From a virus: a stretch of 64,000 nt of DNA. How positions within the stretch are numbered: position 1 is the stretch's first letter; every line of letters starts with the position of its first letter. The DNA lies in IMG/VR virus record IMGVR_UViG_3300033143_002031, positions 120,745-184,744 of that record; one strand, written 5' to 3'. A program made the translations under genes and the position numbers. Below the pieces are notes generated by a model. The model was not told where the DNA came from, searched no databases, and saw only the letters and a program-made list of their open reading frames with translations. Shown here piece after piece: positions 33,123 to 41,617 of this stretch.

Positions 33123-33278
33123 ATGGAGAAGAGTCCAGTGAAGCGTCAGACTCGAAGCGTAGGAGGATCGCGTTCGGGGCTGGATTTCACTGTCGACCTT
33201 CCCAAGACGAGCATACGGTCCGACGCCAGTCTGGACCGTGGGCCGTTCCGGTCCAACTTCCGCTGGAAGGTGTCATGA
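33123..33278 (+). CDS. Small basic protein overlapping prohead protease start
   Basis: A 51-residue protein, basic at the N-terminus (MEKSPVKRQTRSVGGSRSG) and ending FRSNFRWKVS. The stop TGA overlaps the ATG of the protease gene (ATGA), which is the joining style used throughout this phage and is the main support for it being real. A GGTAGGG precedes the ATG closely. No function known. The 92 bases before it hold no gene I can support. Confidence 0.5.
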   Translation: MEKSPVKRQTRSVGGSRSGLDFTVDLPKTSIRSDASLDRGPFRSNFRWKVS

Positions 33279-34978
33279 TGGGACAATTGACTGCGACTTC
33301 CCCATCCACCGAGAACCAGTTGATCGACGAGCAGGTTCACCCCTGCAAGCTCGAACTGGTCGAGGGGGAAGGCGAGAAGAAGGGCCGCGTGTTTGCACGT
33401 GGGGAGTTCGGCCATGCGGTCAACCCCACAGCGAACGGACGCCGATACCGGCACAACATCTGGGAGAACAATTTCTCTCGCCTCCAGTCGAACCTGGAGT
33501 CCAAAAAGGTGCTGGGCGAACTCGACCACCCCACGGATGGGCGCACGGCACTGCAACGCGCTTCGCACGTTATCACCGGCCTCCGCTTGGAGGACGACAA
33601 GGTGATGGGTGAGGCCGAGATCCTCGACACGGCCAAGGGCCGAGACCTGAAGGCGATCCTCGCGGCGGGTGTTCCGGTGGGCATCAGTTCCCGTGGTTTC
33701 GGGAGCACCAAGCCGGGCAAGGACGGCATCGAGGAAGTCCAGGAGGACTACAAACTCGTCACCTTCGATTTCGTGGCTGAACCAGCCGACCCGTCGGCCT
33801 ATCCCGAGGTGGTCTTCGAGAGCGCCGAAGAGGGCGCGGCCATGATGTTCGAGGGTGTGGCCTTCGAGACGGCCGAGCCGGAAGGTGCTTCTGAGGGTGA
33901 GGACGAGGGCGATGACGAAAACGTCGCTCCTGTCGTAGGTTCAGCACCTCCGGGCGAGGCAGAGATGGCCAAGCGCTTCGGAGAGAAGGTGGCTGCCGAG
34001 GCTGCCGCTGCGCCGAAGTCCGCCGAGGCAGAGATGGCCGCGCGGTTCGCCGCGAAGGTTCTGTCCGACGCCGAGGGAAACGATGTCTCGGTCGAAGACC
34101 TCCGGCAGGAGTTTGCGGACCAGATCGTAGATCGTATCGCTGCCCTCCGGGGTGACGTCGAGAAGCAGGTTCGCGCTGAGATGGCAGCGGACCCCGCAGT
34201 TGCAGGTGCGAGAGCGGCCTTGGAAGACGTGCAGCGGGCGTTGCTCCCGTTCGCCCTGACCGAGGATGCCCACGCGCTGGTCGCAGAGCGCGACGATGAG
34301 ATACACGCGCTCCGGTCCAAGCTCGAAGAGGTGGAGCAGACGATCGAGCAGCACGAGACGCTGATCGAAACGCTCACCGAGGCGGCTCGGGAGGCAGGCT
34401 ACAGGTACCACCTGGAGTGCTTGCTCCATGAGGATGACGCAGAGATCGAGCGGCTTCGCGTGATCGTTGGGGATGTCTCGCAGTACGACTCCCCGGATGC
34501 GCTTCGCACTCGTGTCGAAGAGGCGTATCAGGAGATGCAGACGTTCCGTATCGAAGAGGAGCGTGTGCAGCAACAACGGTCGGAGGAATCTGATCGTCTA
34601 CGCGGCAAGAACCAGGCATTGGCGGAGGGGCTGGAGAAAGCCCTCGTCGCCAACCGGGACCTGGCTCTACAGGTCTACGCATCCAAGAGGTTGCAAACTC
34701 ACCCTCAAGGTGCGAAGATCCTCCGCATGCTCGAACGATCAGGGCTTCAGTCCCAGGAGCAAGTGGATGCACTGATCGAGGACTTCCGTGAGCCGAAGCG
34801 CGACGCGGACGACCTCGAAGCAGTGCGTGCTCGCGTTCGTGCTCAACTGCATGGTGGGGCGGAGTATCTCGAAGAAGACACGCAACCCTCTGGGCCGCGT
34901 GGTAGTGGATCGAAGGACTACAATGGTCTCGGAGCGTCCCTGGCTGACTTGAAACACCTGGCAGGACTGCGAGACTGA
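33275..34978 (+). CDS. Prohead protease (T4 gp21-like) fused to a coiled-coil scaffold-like region
   Basis: A 567-residue protein. Residues about 20-190 match the phage prohead protease fold: GRRYRHNIWE, then VLGELDHPTDGR with the catalytic His (about 84), and GVPVGISSRGFGS with the catalytic Ser (about 138). The remaining two thirds are acidic and helical with long heptad stretches (ALRSKLEEVEQTIEQHE and on), like a scaffolding protein. The enzyme would mature the head by cutting core and capsid proteins and itself. A protease-scaffold fusion resembles herpesvirus assemblin and some phage proteins. The gene is followed by the capsid gene. Confidence 0.85.
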   Translation: MMGQLTATSPSTENQLIDEQVHPCKLELVEGEGEKKGRVFARGEFGHAVNPTANGRRYRHNIWENNFSRLQSNLESKKVLGELDHPTDGRTALQRASHVITGLRLEDDKVMGEAEILDTAKGRDLKAILAAGVPVGISSRGFGSTKPGKDGIEEVQEDYKLVTFDFVAEPADPSAYPEVVFESAEEGAAMMFEGVAFETAEPEGASEGEDEGDDENVAPVVGSAPPGEAEMAKRFGEKVAAEAAAAPKSAEAEMAARFAAKVLSDAEGNDVSVEDLRQEFADQIVDRIAALRGDVEKQVRAEMAADPAVAGARAALEDVQRALLPFALTEDAHALVAERDDEIHALRSKLEEVEQTIEQHETLIETLTEAAREAGYRYHLECLLHEDDAEIERLRVIVGDVSQYDSPDALRTRVEEAYQEMQTFRIEEERVQQQRSEESDRLRGKNQALAEGLEKALVANRDLALQVYASKRLQTHPQGAKILRMLERSGLQSQEQVDALIEDFREPKRDADDLEAVRARVRAQLHGGAEYLEEDTQPSGPRGSGSKDYNGLGASLADLKHLAGLRD

Positions 34979-35036
34979 GAAAGAACTTCTGGCGGGCGAC
35001 GACGATCCGCCGTGGGAAAGACTAAGGAGGCAAGCC

Positions 35037-36545
35037 GTGGAAGCTCGACAGATGCTTCAGGAAGAGGGTCGTCGAACGATCGCCGACCAGAGCTACGTCG
35101 GGGCCTTGATCCGGAAGTGGGGAGACTTCCTGGAGGGCCTCGCCGATCGATCCGAGCAGGACAGGTACATCCTCGGATGCACCGCCATGCTCATGGAGAA
35201 CGAGAGCCTCTGGCTCCAGTCTCTCACGGAGGAGACGCGCACGGTGAACGTCGGTTCGTTCACCAAGTTCATCTTCCCCGTTTTGAGGCGAGTTTTCCCG
35301 AACCTCATCGCCAACGAGATCGTCTCGGTCCAGCCGATGACGGCCCCGATCGGTGCTGTCTTCTTCCTCGACTACGTGTACGGTTCGACCAAGGGCGGCA
35401 CGACCGAGGGGAACGTGTTCCCACGTGACTTCGATCGTGACTACTCCAGCGAGTACGTCAACGGCGAGTCGATGGTGACCGGCGATGGCGTCAACTTCGG
35501 TGGTGGTGGTGGTGCGCTCGACCTCACCGGGACCCTCGCGTGGACCCCGGTTCGGCCCCTCGATGCTGCTCGTGAGTTCTCGTGCGCCATCCGGGAGGTT
35601 TCGGCGGCGGACGGGTCGACCGTGCAGGAGGCCGTCGACGATGGGGCGGGCGGCTTCACGTTCACCCCGGCCGGTGGACTCACTTCAGGCTCGATCAACT
35701 ACGCGAACGGCGCGGTGACTGGGTTCCAGTTCCAGAACATCCCCGCCCTCGGGAACCAGGTCAAGGCGTACTACTACTTCGACGGGGAACTCAACACCAA
35801 GGTTCCCGAGATCAAGCTCGACATCAAGAAGGCGCCGGTCGAGGCCAAGCCGCGTCGACTCAAGGCCCTGTGGTCGAGCGAGGCGGCGGAAGACCTCCGT
35901 GCGTTCCACGGTCTCGACGCCGAGACCGAGATCGTGTCGATCATCGCTCAGGAGATCGCGCTGGAGATCGACCGCGAGATCATCAACGACCTCTTCCTGG
36001 CTTCGACGGGGACCACCGGCACGTTCGACCGCATCCCGCCCGGTGGCATCTCGGAGATCGACCACATCCGAGCGCTGATCACGCAGATCAGCACCGTCTC
36101 GAACCTCATCCACAAGAAAACCCTCCGCGCCCCGGCGAACTGGATCATCACGAGCCCCGAAATCTCGGCGCTCCTGACCCAGTTGACCACGCACGGCGAC
36201 TTCAAGCCGATCTGGTCGTCGGACATGAACCCGAACTCGCCGACCGACGTACCTCGGCCGCGCACGGCGCATGGGCAGTTCTCGATCTACAAGACCGGGA
36301 CGCTCATGAACAAGTGGGTCGTCTACGAAGATCCCTTCTTCACGACCAACAAGATGATGGTCGGTCTGAAGGGCGGCAGCTTCCTGGAGTCCGGCTACTG
36401 CTGGGCGCCCTACGTGCCCCTCCAGGTCACGCCGACCTTCCTCGATCCGAGCGACTTCAGCTTCCGCAAGGGCCTCCGGACCCGCTACGCGAAGAAGCTG
36501 CTTCGCCCGGACTTCTACGGCCAGTTGACGATCAACAACCTGTAG
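35037..36545 (+). CDS. Major capsid protein (T4 gp23-like)
   Basis: A 502-residue capsid protein. It forms the HK97-fold shell. The region PVLRRVFPNLIANEIVSVQPMTAPIGAVFFLDYVYG (about 82-117, quoted in part elsewhere) is the hallmark of T4-like capsid proteins. Later segments NWIITSPEISALL and MVGLKGGSFLESGYCWAPYVPL are also typical of the fold. AAGGAGG precedes the GTG start. A strong hairpin terminator follows, as expected for a highly expressed gene. The N-terminal 60 residues may be removed by the prohead protease. Confidence 0.9.
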   Translation: MEARQMLQEEGRRTIADQSYVGALIRKWGDFLEGLADRSEQDRYILGCTAMLMENESLWLQSLTEETRTVNVGSFTKFIFPVLRRVFPNLIANEIVSVQPMTAPIGAVFFLDYVYGSTKGGTTEGNVFPRDFDRDYSSEYVNGESMVTGDGVNFGGGGGALDLTGTLAWTPVRPLDAAREFSCAIREVSAADGSTVQEAVDDGAGGFTFTPAGGLTSGSINYANGAVTGFQFQNIPALGNQVKAYYYFDGELNTKVPEIKLDIKKAPVEAKPRRLKALWSSEAAEDLRAFHGLDAETEIVSIIAQEIALEIDREIINDLFLASTGTTGTFDRIPPGGISEIDHIRALITQISTVSNLIHKKTLRAPANWIITSPEISALLTQLTTHGDFKPIWSSDMNPNSPTDVPRPRTAHGQFSIYKTGTLMNKWVVYEDPFFTTNKMMVGLKGGSFLESGYCWAPYVPLQVTPTFLDPSDFSFRKGLRTRYAKKLLRPDFYGQLTINNL

Positions 36546-36593
36546 GCGTACCGCCTGCGGCGCTGGTCTGAGACTGACCCCGGTTCGTTCATG

Positions 36594-36633
36594 ACGGCCG
36601 CTGGCTCCCAAGGGGCCGGCGGCCGTTTGCTTT
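36594..36633 (+). terminator. Rho-independent terminator after capsid gene
   Basis: ACGGCCGC (36594-36601) pairs with GCGGCCGT (36619-36626), with further pairing inside the loop, and TTTGCTTTG follows. It lies 49 bases after the capsid stop and would end or attenuate the head transcript. Confidence 0.8.
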
Positions 36634-36639
36634 GAGAGG

Positions 36640-36656
36640 CTGCGACCAATGGTCGC
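36640..36656 (+). repeat. Palindromic 17-bp repeat, copy 2 (candidate operator)
   Basis: CTGCGACCAATGGTCGC is the reverse complement of the 17 bp at 2498-2514. The palindrome core GCGACCAATGGTCGC lies between the capsid terminator and the gene at 36677. A shared binding site for a phage or host regulator is the simplest reading. Confidence 0.5.
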
Positions 36657-36676
36657 ACCTGGTAAGGTAGAGGACG

Positions 36677-36871
36677 ATGGCGAAGACGAGCACGGACGAT
36701 GTGTTGGCCGACTTGAAGCGAGTCGGCGCGGTTGGGGGCGCCCTGAAAGCTCCTATACTCCCTGAGAGTGTGGTCACCGAGGTGGAGGTCGAGCAGGGGC
36801 CTCCAAGCGTGGTCCTTCGGGACCTCCGAGGGACGAAGGCAGCCGAGGCCATAGATGACGCGGTGCGCTAA
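36677..36871 (+). CDS. Hypothetical small protein
   Basis: A 64-residue protein starting at ATG 36677 with AGAGGA just upstream. It has an N-terminal helix and a strand ESVVTEVEVEQ. No family recognised. It is the first gene after the capsid terminator and may be controlled from the palindrome at 36640. Confidence 0.55.
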   Translation: MAKTSTDDVLADLKRVGAVGGALKAPILPESVVTEVEVEQGPPSVVLRDLRGTKAAEAIDDAVR

Positions 36872-36883
36872 ACAGACGACGCC

Positions 36884-37294
36884 GTGAGGGCGTTCGAGGG
36901 ACTCCGGGAGGCGCTGACGCGACTCCGAGAGGTCTGGGCGCCTGTCGATGACGTCGATGAGGGGCTGGAGACAGTCCTGGAGACGCCTGAGACGCCTCTG
37001 GAGAGCGCAGAAGCGACGGAAGCACCTTCCACACCCCTGAGCCCCCCGAAGCCGTCAGAGGGCACCCAGGAGCCTCCGATTCCTGACGAGGAGGCCCTAG
37101 CCCGCGCCCGAGAGGCCGCGCGAAGGAAGATCCTCGGAGAGGACATCCCCGAAGGAGAGCGCGAGGGAGACGAAGCAGAAGAGAACGTCCCGTTCGTCGG
37201 GATGGAGCGGGCGATGCCACCGGGGCAGGAGCCCGAGGAGATAACGATCGGTACGGTCGGCAAGATCAAGCCGAGTTTTCCAGCGGAGGGATGA
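36884..37294 (+). CDS. Hypothetical acidic protein
   Basis: A 136-residue protein starting at GTG. An N-terminal helix (AFEGLREALTRLREVW) is followed by a Glu/Pro/Thr-rich disordered part, a charged helix EEALARAREAARRKILGED and a short C-terminal strand. No recognised family; it lies in the head-neck gene run. The stop TGA lies two bases before the next ATG. Confidence 0.55.
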   Translation: MRAFEGLREALTRLREVWAPVDDVDEGLETVLETPETPLESAEATEAPSTPLSPPKPSEGTQEPPIPDEEALARAREAARRKILGEDIPEGEREGDEAEENVPFVGMERAMPPGQEPEEITIGTVGKIKPSFPAEG

Positions 37295-37295
37295 T

Positions 37296-37676
37296 ATGGC
37301 ACGTAGGTTCAGGAAGAAGGCAGGACTGGGGGCTTTGTGCCTCCCTGGTGTCGGTGGCATCGGCAACGACTCGATCGTGGAGGGCGACGAATACGCCCGC
37401 TTCTGCCCGGCCGTACTCGAAGAGGTCTTCGACGAGGCCCCTGTCGTGCCCAAGCCAGTCGCGAAGAAGGTAGCGGCGACACCGCCACCGCCTCCTCCTC
37501 CGGCTCCTCCGGCCGATGACGAAGAGCCCGAAGGCGAGGATGAGGAGCCCGAGCCCCCGAACATGGACTGGCTCAAGTCTGAACTCGTCGAGTATGCCAG
37601 GGGGCTCGACCTCGATGTGGACGGGATGACCAAGCGGCAGATCCTCGGTGCAATCGAGGAAGAAGAGGGAGAGTGA
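37296..37676 (+). CDS. Head-region protein with C-terminal HeH/SAP-like motif
   Basis: A 126-residue protein. The N-terminus is basic with a Gly-rich loop, the middle is a Pro run then Asp/Glu-rich linker, and the C-terminus (about 90-124) forms a helix-extension-helix-like motif: WLKSELVEYARGLDLDVDG then TKRQILGAIEEEE. Such motifs bind DNA or partner proteins. A closely similar ending occurs in the protein at 41618, so the two share a module. Possibly a virion decoration or connector accessory. Confidence 0.6.
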   Translation: MARRFRKKAGLGALCLPGVGGIGNDSIVEGDEYARFCPAVLEEVFDEAPVVPKPVAKKVAATPPPPPPPAPPADDEEPEGEDEEPEPPNMDWLKSELVEYARGLDLDVDGMTKRQILGAIEEEEGE

Positions 37677-37677
37677 T

Positions 37678-37842
37678 ATGGACTGCCCAAAGTGTGGGAG
37701 CCCAGAAGCCCTTGTCGAAAGCAAGCCGAACGGGGACAGGCGCGTGAAGTGTGAGAAGTGCGGCCTGGACGAGGTTAGGGACAGCCAGGGACGAAAACTG
37801 CTCCTCGATACTGTGGGTGGTGGCGACGTCCTGCTATCCTGA
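37678..37842 (+). CDS. Small zinc-ribbon protein
   Basis: A 54-residue protein with CPKCGSPEALVE and CEKCGLDEVRD, a classical four-Cys zinc ribbon. ATG 37678 follows the previous stop with one base between. Function unknown. Confidence 0.65.
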   Translation: MDCPKCGSPEALVESKPNGDRRVKCEKCGLDEVRDSQGRKLLLDTVGGGDVLLS

Positions 37843-37861
37843 TCAGTGAGAGGTGACGCCG

Positions 37862-38599
37862 ATGGCCCGTCCGCCTGGAAACAAACTGATGAACCGGGAG
37901 GAGTTGGGGGAGTGGATTCTCCGCCGCCTCGGCGCCCCTTTCTGGGACATCGAACTCTGCAAAGACCACGTCAAGGATGCGGTGGAGAACTCCGTTCGGT
38001 GGTTCGCTGGGAAGAAGGGCGTCATGAAGCTCTTCCCGATCCAGGCGCAGTCTGGCGTTGTAGAGTACCAACTCGACTCGGAGATCGACCGCGTGATCGA
38101 CGTGGCCTACGAGACGAACAAGTTGGACCTCTCCCTCATCTTTTCGCCCTTCACACTGCTCGAAGAGAAGATCCCGTATGACGTGTTCGCCTCGGGGGGT
38201 TCGGGCGGTCTCTATTCCAGCTACGTCCAGGCTCTCCAGTACATCGAGACGGCGAAGCGGATTTTGAGCGCCGAGTTCGAGTGGACTGAGATCAATGACA
38301 AGCTCTTCATCGCCCCTCCGCCAGCGAACTCTCGCCGCATCATTATCCTGGCCAAGATCAACTTCACGCAGATCGAAGACCTGGAGGAGCGCGACCACGA
38401 ACTGATCAAGCGGTACGCCCTGGCAAAGGCCCGGGAAGACCTCGCGTGGGTGCGAGGGAAGTACGGCGACTACCCGAGCGCGCAGGGGTCCACGACCTTG
38501 AACTGGGACCGGCTGCTCGACGCAGCAACTACTGAGATCGAGAAGCTCGAAGAGGAGATCATGGGCGCTGGCTATCCAATGGGATTTTGCTCCGGGTAG
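37862..38599 (+). CDS. Neck / head completion protein (T4 gp13-like)
   Basis: A 245-residue protein. The N-terminal ELGEWILRRLGAPFWDIEL followed by a helix with HVKDAVENSVRWF is typical of the T4 gp13-like neck family; a YQLDSEIDRVIDVAYETN strand and the C-terminal helix also fit. These proteins seal the portal after packaging and form the head-tail joint. The ATG 37862 is preferred to GTG 37853 because GAGGTGA is placed well before it. Confidence 0.65.
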   Translation: MARPPGNKLMNREELGEWILRRLGAPFWDIELCKDHVKDAVENSVRWFAGKKGVMKLFPIQAQSGVVEYQLDSEIDRVIDVAYETNKLDLSLIFSPFTLLEEKIPYDVFASGGSGGLYSSYVQALQYIETAKRILSAEFEWTEINDKLFIAPPPANSRRIIILAKINFTQIEDLEERDHELIKRYALAKAREDLAWVRGKYGDYPSAQGSTTLNWDRLLDAATTEIEKLEEEIMGAGYPMGFCSG

Positions 38600-38614
38600 C
38601 CAGGGAGGTGTGGA

Positions 38615-39199
38615 GTGCCTATCACGAAGAAGTGCGATGGCATCGTCAGTTGCGAGTTTGCTCGACTGGAGAAGAGTGGCCCGCAGACGTGCGGACCGTT
38701 CGAGTTGGATGGCCGCGATGCAGCCATGTATGACCACTTCGCGCAGGAGCACGTGGATGCAGTCGGCACAGACATGCTGCTCTGGCACCAGAACCTCGAA
38801 GAGACCCTCCGCGACCCGCTCTACGACGAGCCCATCGACCGTGAGTGGCTCGGGCCGTTCAAATTCAAGGCGTTCGTGGAGTACATCGCCGGGACGCCTC
38901 AGATGACCGAGAACGGGATGACGGTCCGCTGGCAGGGGAGCCTCTGGGTCGCTCGGAAGACCTTGGAGGACGCTGGAGTGCCGGCTCCTCTCGAAGGGGA
39001 CGTGATCAAGTACTGGGACAACAAATTCTTCGCGGAGCACGGCGTCAACGCGGAGCACGGCGTCCACGGAGGCTACTACTACGACGTGATCAACGTGGAC
39101 GATGAGGGGCACGTACAGGACTCAGGCCATTTCGTAGGTCTCACGATCAATATCCTCCGCCGCACGGAGTTTACGCCTGAGCGACGCCTCAACGGCTAA
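38615..39199 (+). CDS. Probable neck/head-tail connector protein
   Basis: A 194-residue protein starting at GTG. The first 35 residues carry a Cys set (C8, C13, C26) that could bind zinc. The C-terminal half has VIKYWDNKFF, a Gly-His loop, YYYDVINVDDEGHVQDSG and LRRTEFTPERR, an arrangement seen in T4-like neck proteins. It follows the gp13-like gene by 15 bases, which supports the neck role. The exact family is not certain. Confidence 0.5.
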   Translation: MPITKKCDGIVSCEFARLEKSGPQTCGPFELDGRDAAMYDHFAQEHVDAVGTDMLLWHQNLEETLRDPLYDEPIDREWLGPFKFKAFVEYIAGTPQMTENGMTVRWQGSLWVARKTLEDAGVPAPLEGDVIKYWDNKFFAEHGVNAEHGVHGGYYYDVINVDDEGHVQDSGHFVGLTINILRRTEFTPERRLNG

Positions 39200-39216
39200 C
39201 GGACAAGGGTGAGGAC

Positions 39217-39675
39217 ATGGACTTGGTGAAGATCGGGCTCGCTGTGAAGAGCGGCGTGTCCATCGTGTGTGCGACCTGCTCTCGGTACTGGGAAGGTCGA
39301 GAGCAGGGGCTTCCGGAACCGAAGTGTACCGTGGTGAGGCCCTGCGGCTCCCCATTCGCCTCGCTCACGTTTCCGGAGTACGCCGGACCCATTACGGACT
39401 TCACGCGGTTCTGCTTCGTGTGCGGGGCTCTAGCGACCAAGGGGGTGAAGGTCCGCGAGGAGCCACGGGTCATCGGCATGTGCGATGCCCACGTGCAGAT
39501 GCTCGGGAAGATCGAGCCTATCGGTCTGAAGCTCAACGGGGAGGCCGTAGCTGACATCATAGACCACCACATGGGTCGCGTATCCCAACAGCAGTTCTTC
39601 GGGAAGCCGAAGAAAACTCTCGTTCAGACCATGGTCGAGACGGAAGCCGAGTGGGCTGACGAGGAGAAGCGTTGA
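39217..39675 (+). CDS. Hypothetical Cys-rich protein
   Basis: A 152-residue protein. It has CATCSRYW near 18-25, a further Cys pair in KCTVVRPCGS, and CFVCGA near 66, a total that could hold two zinc ions. The C-terminus is a polar helix. The family is not recognised. Its stop TGA overlaps the TTG start of the next gene. Confidence 0.6.
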   Translation: MDLVKIGLAVKSGVSIVCATCSRYWEGREQGLPEPKCTVVRPCGSPFASLTFPEYAGPITDFTRFCFVCGALATKGVKVREEPRVIGMCDAHVQMLGKIEPIGLKLNGEAVADIIDHHMGRVSQQQFFGKPKKTLVQTMVETEAEWADEEKR

Positions 39676-40496
39676 AGATCGAGTTCGACACCAATTTCAG
39701 CGAAGTTCGTGCGCTGGTCGCGGAGTGGCAGAGACGCGCCATCGCGGTCAGAAGGCAGTTCCTATTCCTAGCCGTGGCGGGGGTCTACGACGACGTTATC
39801 GGCCTTCTACCTTCGGACAGGAAGCAGCTTCGGCGCTCTCTGAAGATGCAGCAGATACGAGGGCTCCCTGATTCAGTGGACGGCTACGTCATCCGGTCCA
39901 TTCCGATGGGCCGCGCAGTGTCTAAGTCCGAGAGCGACACGACGGTTGTTTACGTGGCGGCGAAGACTGGCCTCATGAGGTCCATCCCAAAGGAGACAGT
40001 GCTCCTCGAACAGTACAGCCCGTGGACGACGGAAACTCTTCCTTACGCCCCTGACCCCAAGACAGCCGACGTCATCACCAGACGTGTGAGCCCGAGGGAG
40101 GTGGTGCGGGTCCGTTTGCTACGGAAGCGGGACAAGGTGAAGTGGAAGCGCCAGATGATCGAGGAGGGTATCAAGGCGGCTGGTATCGGGCTGGAACCGC
40201 AGGCTCGTGAGACCTTGGCAATCCCAGACACGGCGTTTGAGTCTCTGAGGCTGGAGTTCGGTCTTGGGGGAGCCCCAGCAAAGCCTCACTGGCGCAAGGC
40301 GATCACCAAGTTGGCTCTGCGGGGTGGAACTGGTATGATCGCCAGAAAACGAGAGTTTACAAGGGCGATGACCGACCTATCCTTCAAGTCTTGGGAGCGA
40401 TGGCCGCGACGTACCGCTGGCTTCGCGACGGTGGCGGAAGCCAAGCGCTACGTGCCGTTCCAGAAGAGGCTTGGCCTACGATTGGCGCGACCATGA
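39672..40496 (+). CDS. Hypothetical neck/tail-completion protein (TTG start)
   Basis: A 274-residue basic protein. A TTG start at 39672 fits because AGGAG lies six bases upstream and TTGA joins it to the previous stop, although TTG is rare in this phage. It has an N-terminal strand-helix (KIEFDTNFSEVRALVAEWQRRA) and a basic C-terminus. The position before the sheath gene suggests a role in head-tail joining. No family identified. Confidence 0.5.
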   Translation: MKIEFDTNFSEVRALVAEWQRRAIAVRRQFLFLAVAGVYDDVIGLLPSDRKQLRRSLKMQQIRGLPDSVDGYVIRSIPMGRAVSKSESDTTVVYVAAKTGLMRSIPKETVLLEQYSPWTTETLPYAPDPKTADVITRRVSPREVVRVRLLRKRDKVKWKRQMIEEGIKAAGIGLEPQARETLAIPDTAFESLRLEFGLGGAPAKPHWRKAITKLALRGGTGMIARKREFTRAMTDLSFKSWERWPRRTAGFATVAEAKRYVPFQKRLGLRLARP

Positions 40497-40783
40497 GGCC
40501 GGCTGCTCGTAGGCGAGCGCGCGAGGGGCGCAGGCGCGAGGGGTTGGTCCAGGCGGCGTTTGAGGGCTACCTGGACATCACGGTAGCTCGCCTCGGAGAG
40601 GTGGGGGTTGAGGGTCCGGTGGCGATGGACGCCGTATTCAACACTGTGGAGTACCTCGGAGGGGAAGGCATTCTTCCCGCGTTCCCTGAAGGGGAAGTCA
40701 GCTACCAGGCGATGGGGAGGTGGCTCATCGCGGCCGTAGACTTCGGGTTCACGGACTTCATGGTAGAGGCAGCGCAAGAATGA
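40493..40783 (+). CDS. Hypothetical protein
   Basis: A 96-residue protein with an Arg-rich first 15 residues and a helical remainder (MDAVFNTVEYLGG, YQAMGRWLIAAVDFGF). ATG 40493 overlaps the previous stop (ATGA), which fixes the start. No recognised family. Confidence 0.55.
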   Translation: MRPAARRRAREGRRREGLVQAAFEGYLDITVARLGEVGVEGPVAMDAVFNTVEYLGGEGILPAFPEGEVSYQAMGRWLIAAVDFGFTDFMVEAAQE

Positions 40784-41604
40784 CGCACGACCCACAGATC
40801 GCGGTAGGGGACGTTGAATCGCGTGAGGCTGGTACGGCTCCGTCCGGAATCGTCGGGCTTCGGAACTTCGATGCAGGGGTCGTGGAAACTCTGGGTGCCG
40901 AGGTCCACGAGGTGAGCACCGGCAAGGGGCCGCACTCGAACTACTACATCCTCCCGAGCGCGACCTTCCCTGTCGAGCCTGCACCGGGCCTCCCTGGCAT
41001 CCCGGTCACGTTCTCGCACCCCGAGGACATCTACGCCAGGTACCGTCAGCCCGTGATCGTCGTTCGCCGGGACGACATCTCACCGGCCATGAACCGCTGG
41101 CACCCGGGACAGAAGTCGTGGAAAGCTCCGGCCCAGACAGCGAGGCCGGTCTCGGTCACATTCGATCCAGGTACGTTCGGAGAGACCACAGTCCACGGGT
41201 TCGATCGCTACGAGACCAAGGACACCGGGGTACCCTTCGACATCACCTACTCGATCCAGATCTTCGCGAGGCATCGCGGCAAGGGACCGCTCCCGAAGAA
41301 GGGTGTCCCTACAGGATTCACTGGGGCGGCAGGCTCGCCTCGTAACCAGGTGAACGCGGTTCTGGACTACGTTCTGCGACGGTACGCGCCCTACTGCCAG
41401 GTCATCCTGGAGGACAGTCTCGGGGACAAGCGCAAATACTCGGCCTTCATGGAAGCAGTTTCTCATTTAGATGAGGTTCCCGAAGTCACCGAGCGTGTGC
41501 TAGGATTCGCCGTGACACTACGGGTGGAAGCAGAACTCGATCTGTCTGATCCTGTGGTACAGCGCGCGGCTACGGCATTGACGCTTAGGACTGAAGTGCT
41601 GTAA
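40780..41604 (+). CDS. Tail-completion-like structural protein
   Basis: A 274-residue protein starting at ATG overlapping the previous stop. A Pro-rich strand region (YYILPSATFPVEP) leads to a mixed central domain (ITYSIQIFARHR) and a C-terminal helix with LRRYAPYCQVILEDSLGDKRKYS. Such layouts are typical of tail terminator or tail-completion proteins in contractile phages, but I cannot place it precisely. It is the last larger gene before the sheath. Confidence 0.45.
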   Translation: MTHDPQIAVGDVESREAGTAPSGIVGLRNFDAGVVETLGAEVHEVSTGKGPHSNYYILPSATFPVEPAPGLPGIPVTFSHPEDIYARYRQPVIVVRRDDISPAMNRWHPGQKSWKAPAQTARPVSVTFDPGTFGETTVHGFDRYETKDTGVPFDITYSIQIFARHRGKGPLPKKGVPTGFTGAAGSPRNQVNAVLDYVLRRYAPYCQVILEDSLGDKRKYSAFMEAVSHLDEVPEVTERVLGFAVTLRVEAELDLSDPVVQRAATALTLRTEVL

Positions 41605-41617
41605 AGGATGGTGGAAT

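Noticed and set aside
36632-36676. Promoter around TTGAGA after the capsid terminator
   Set aside because: No -10 box at the right spacing; the sequence is better described as terminator plus palindrome.
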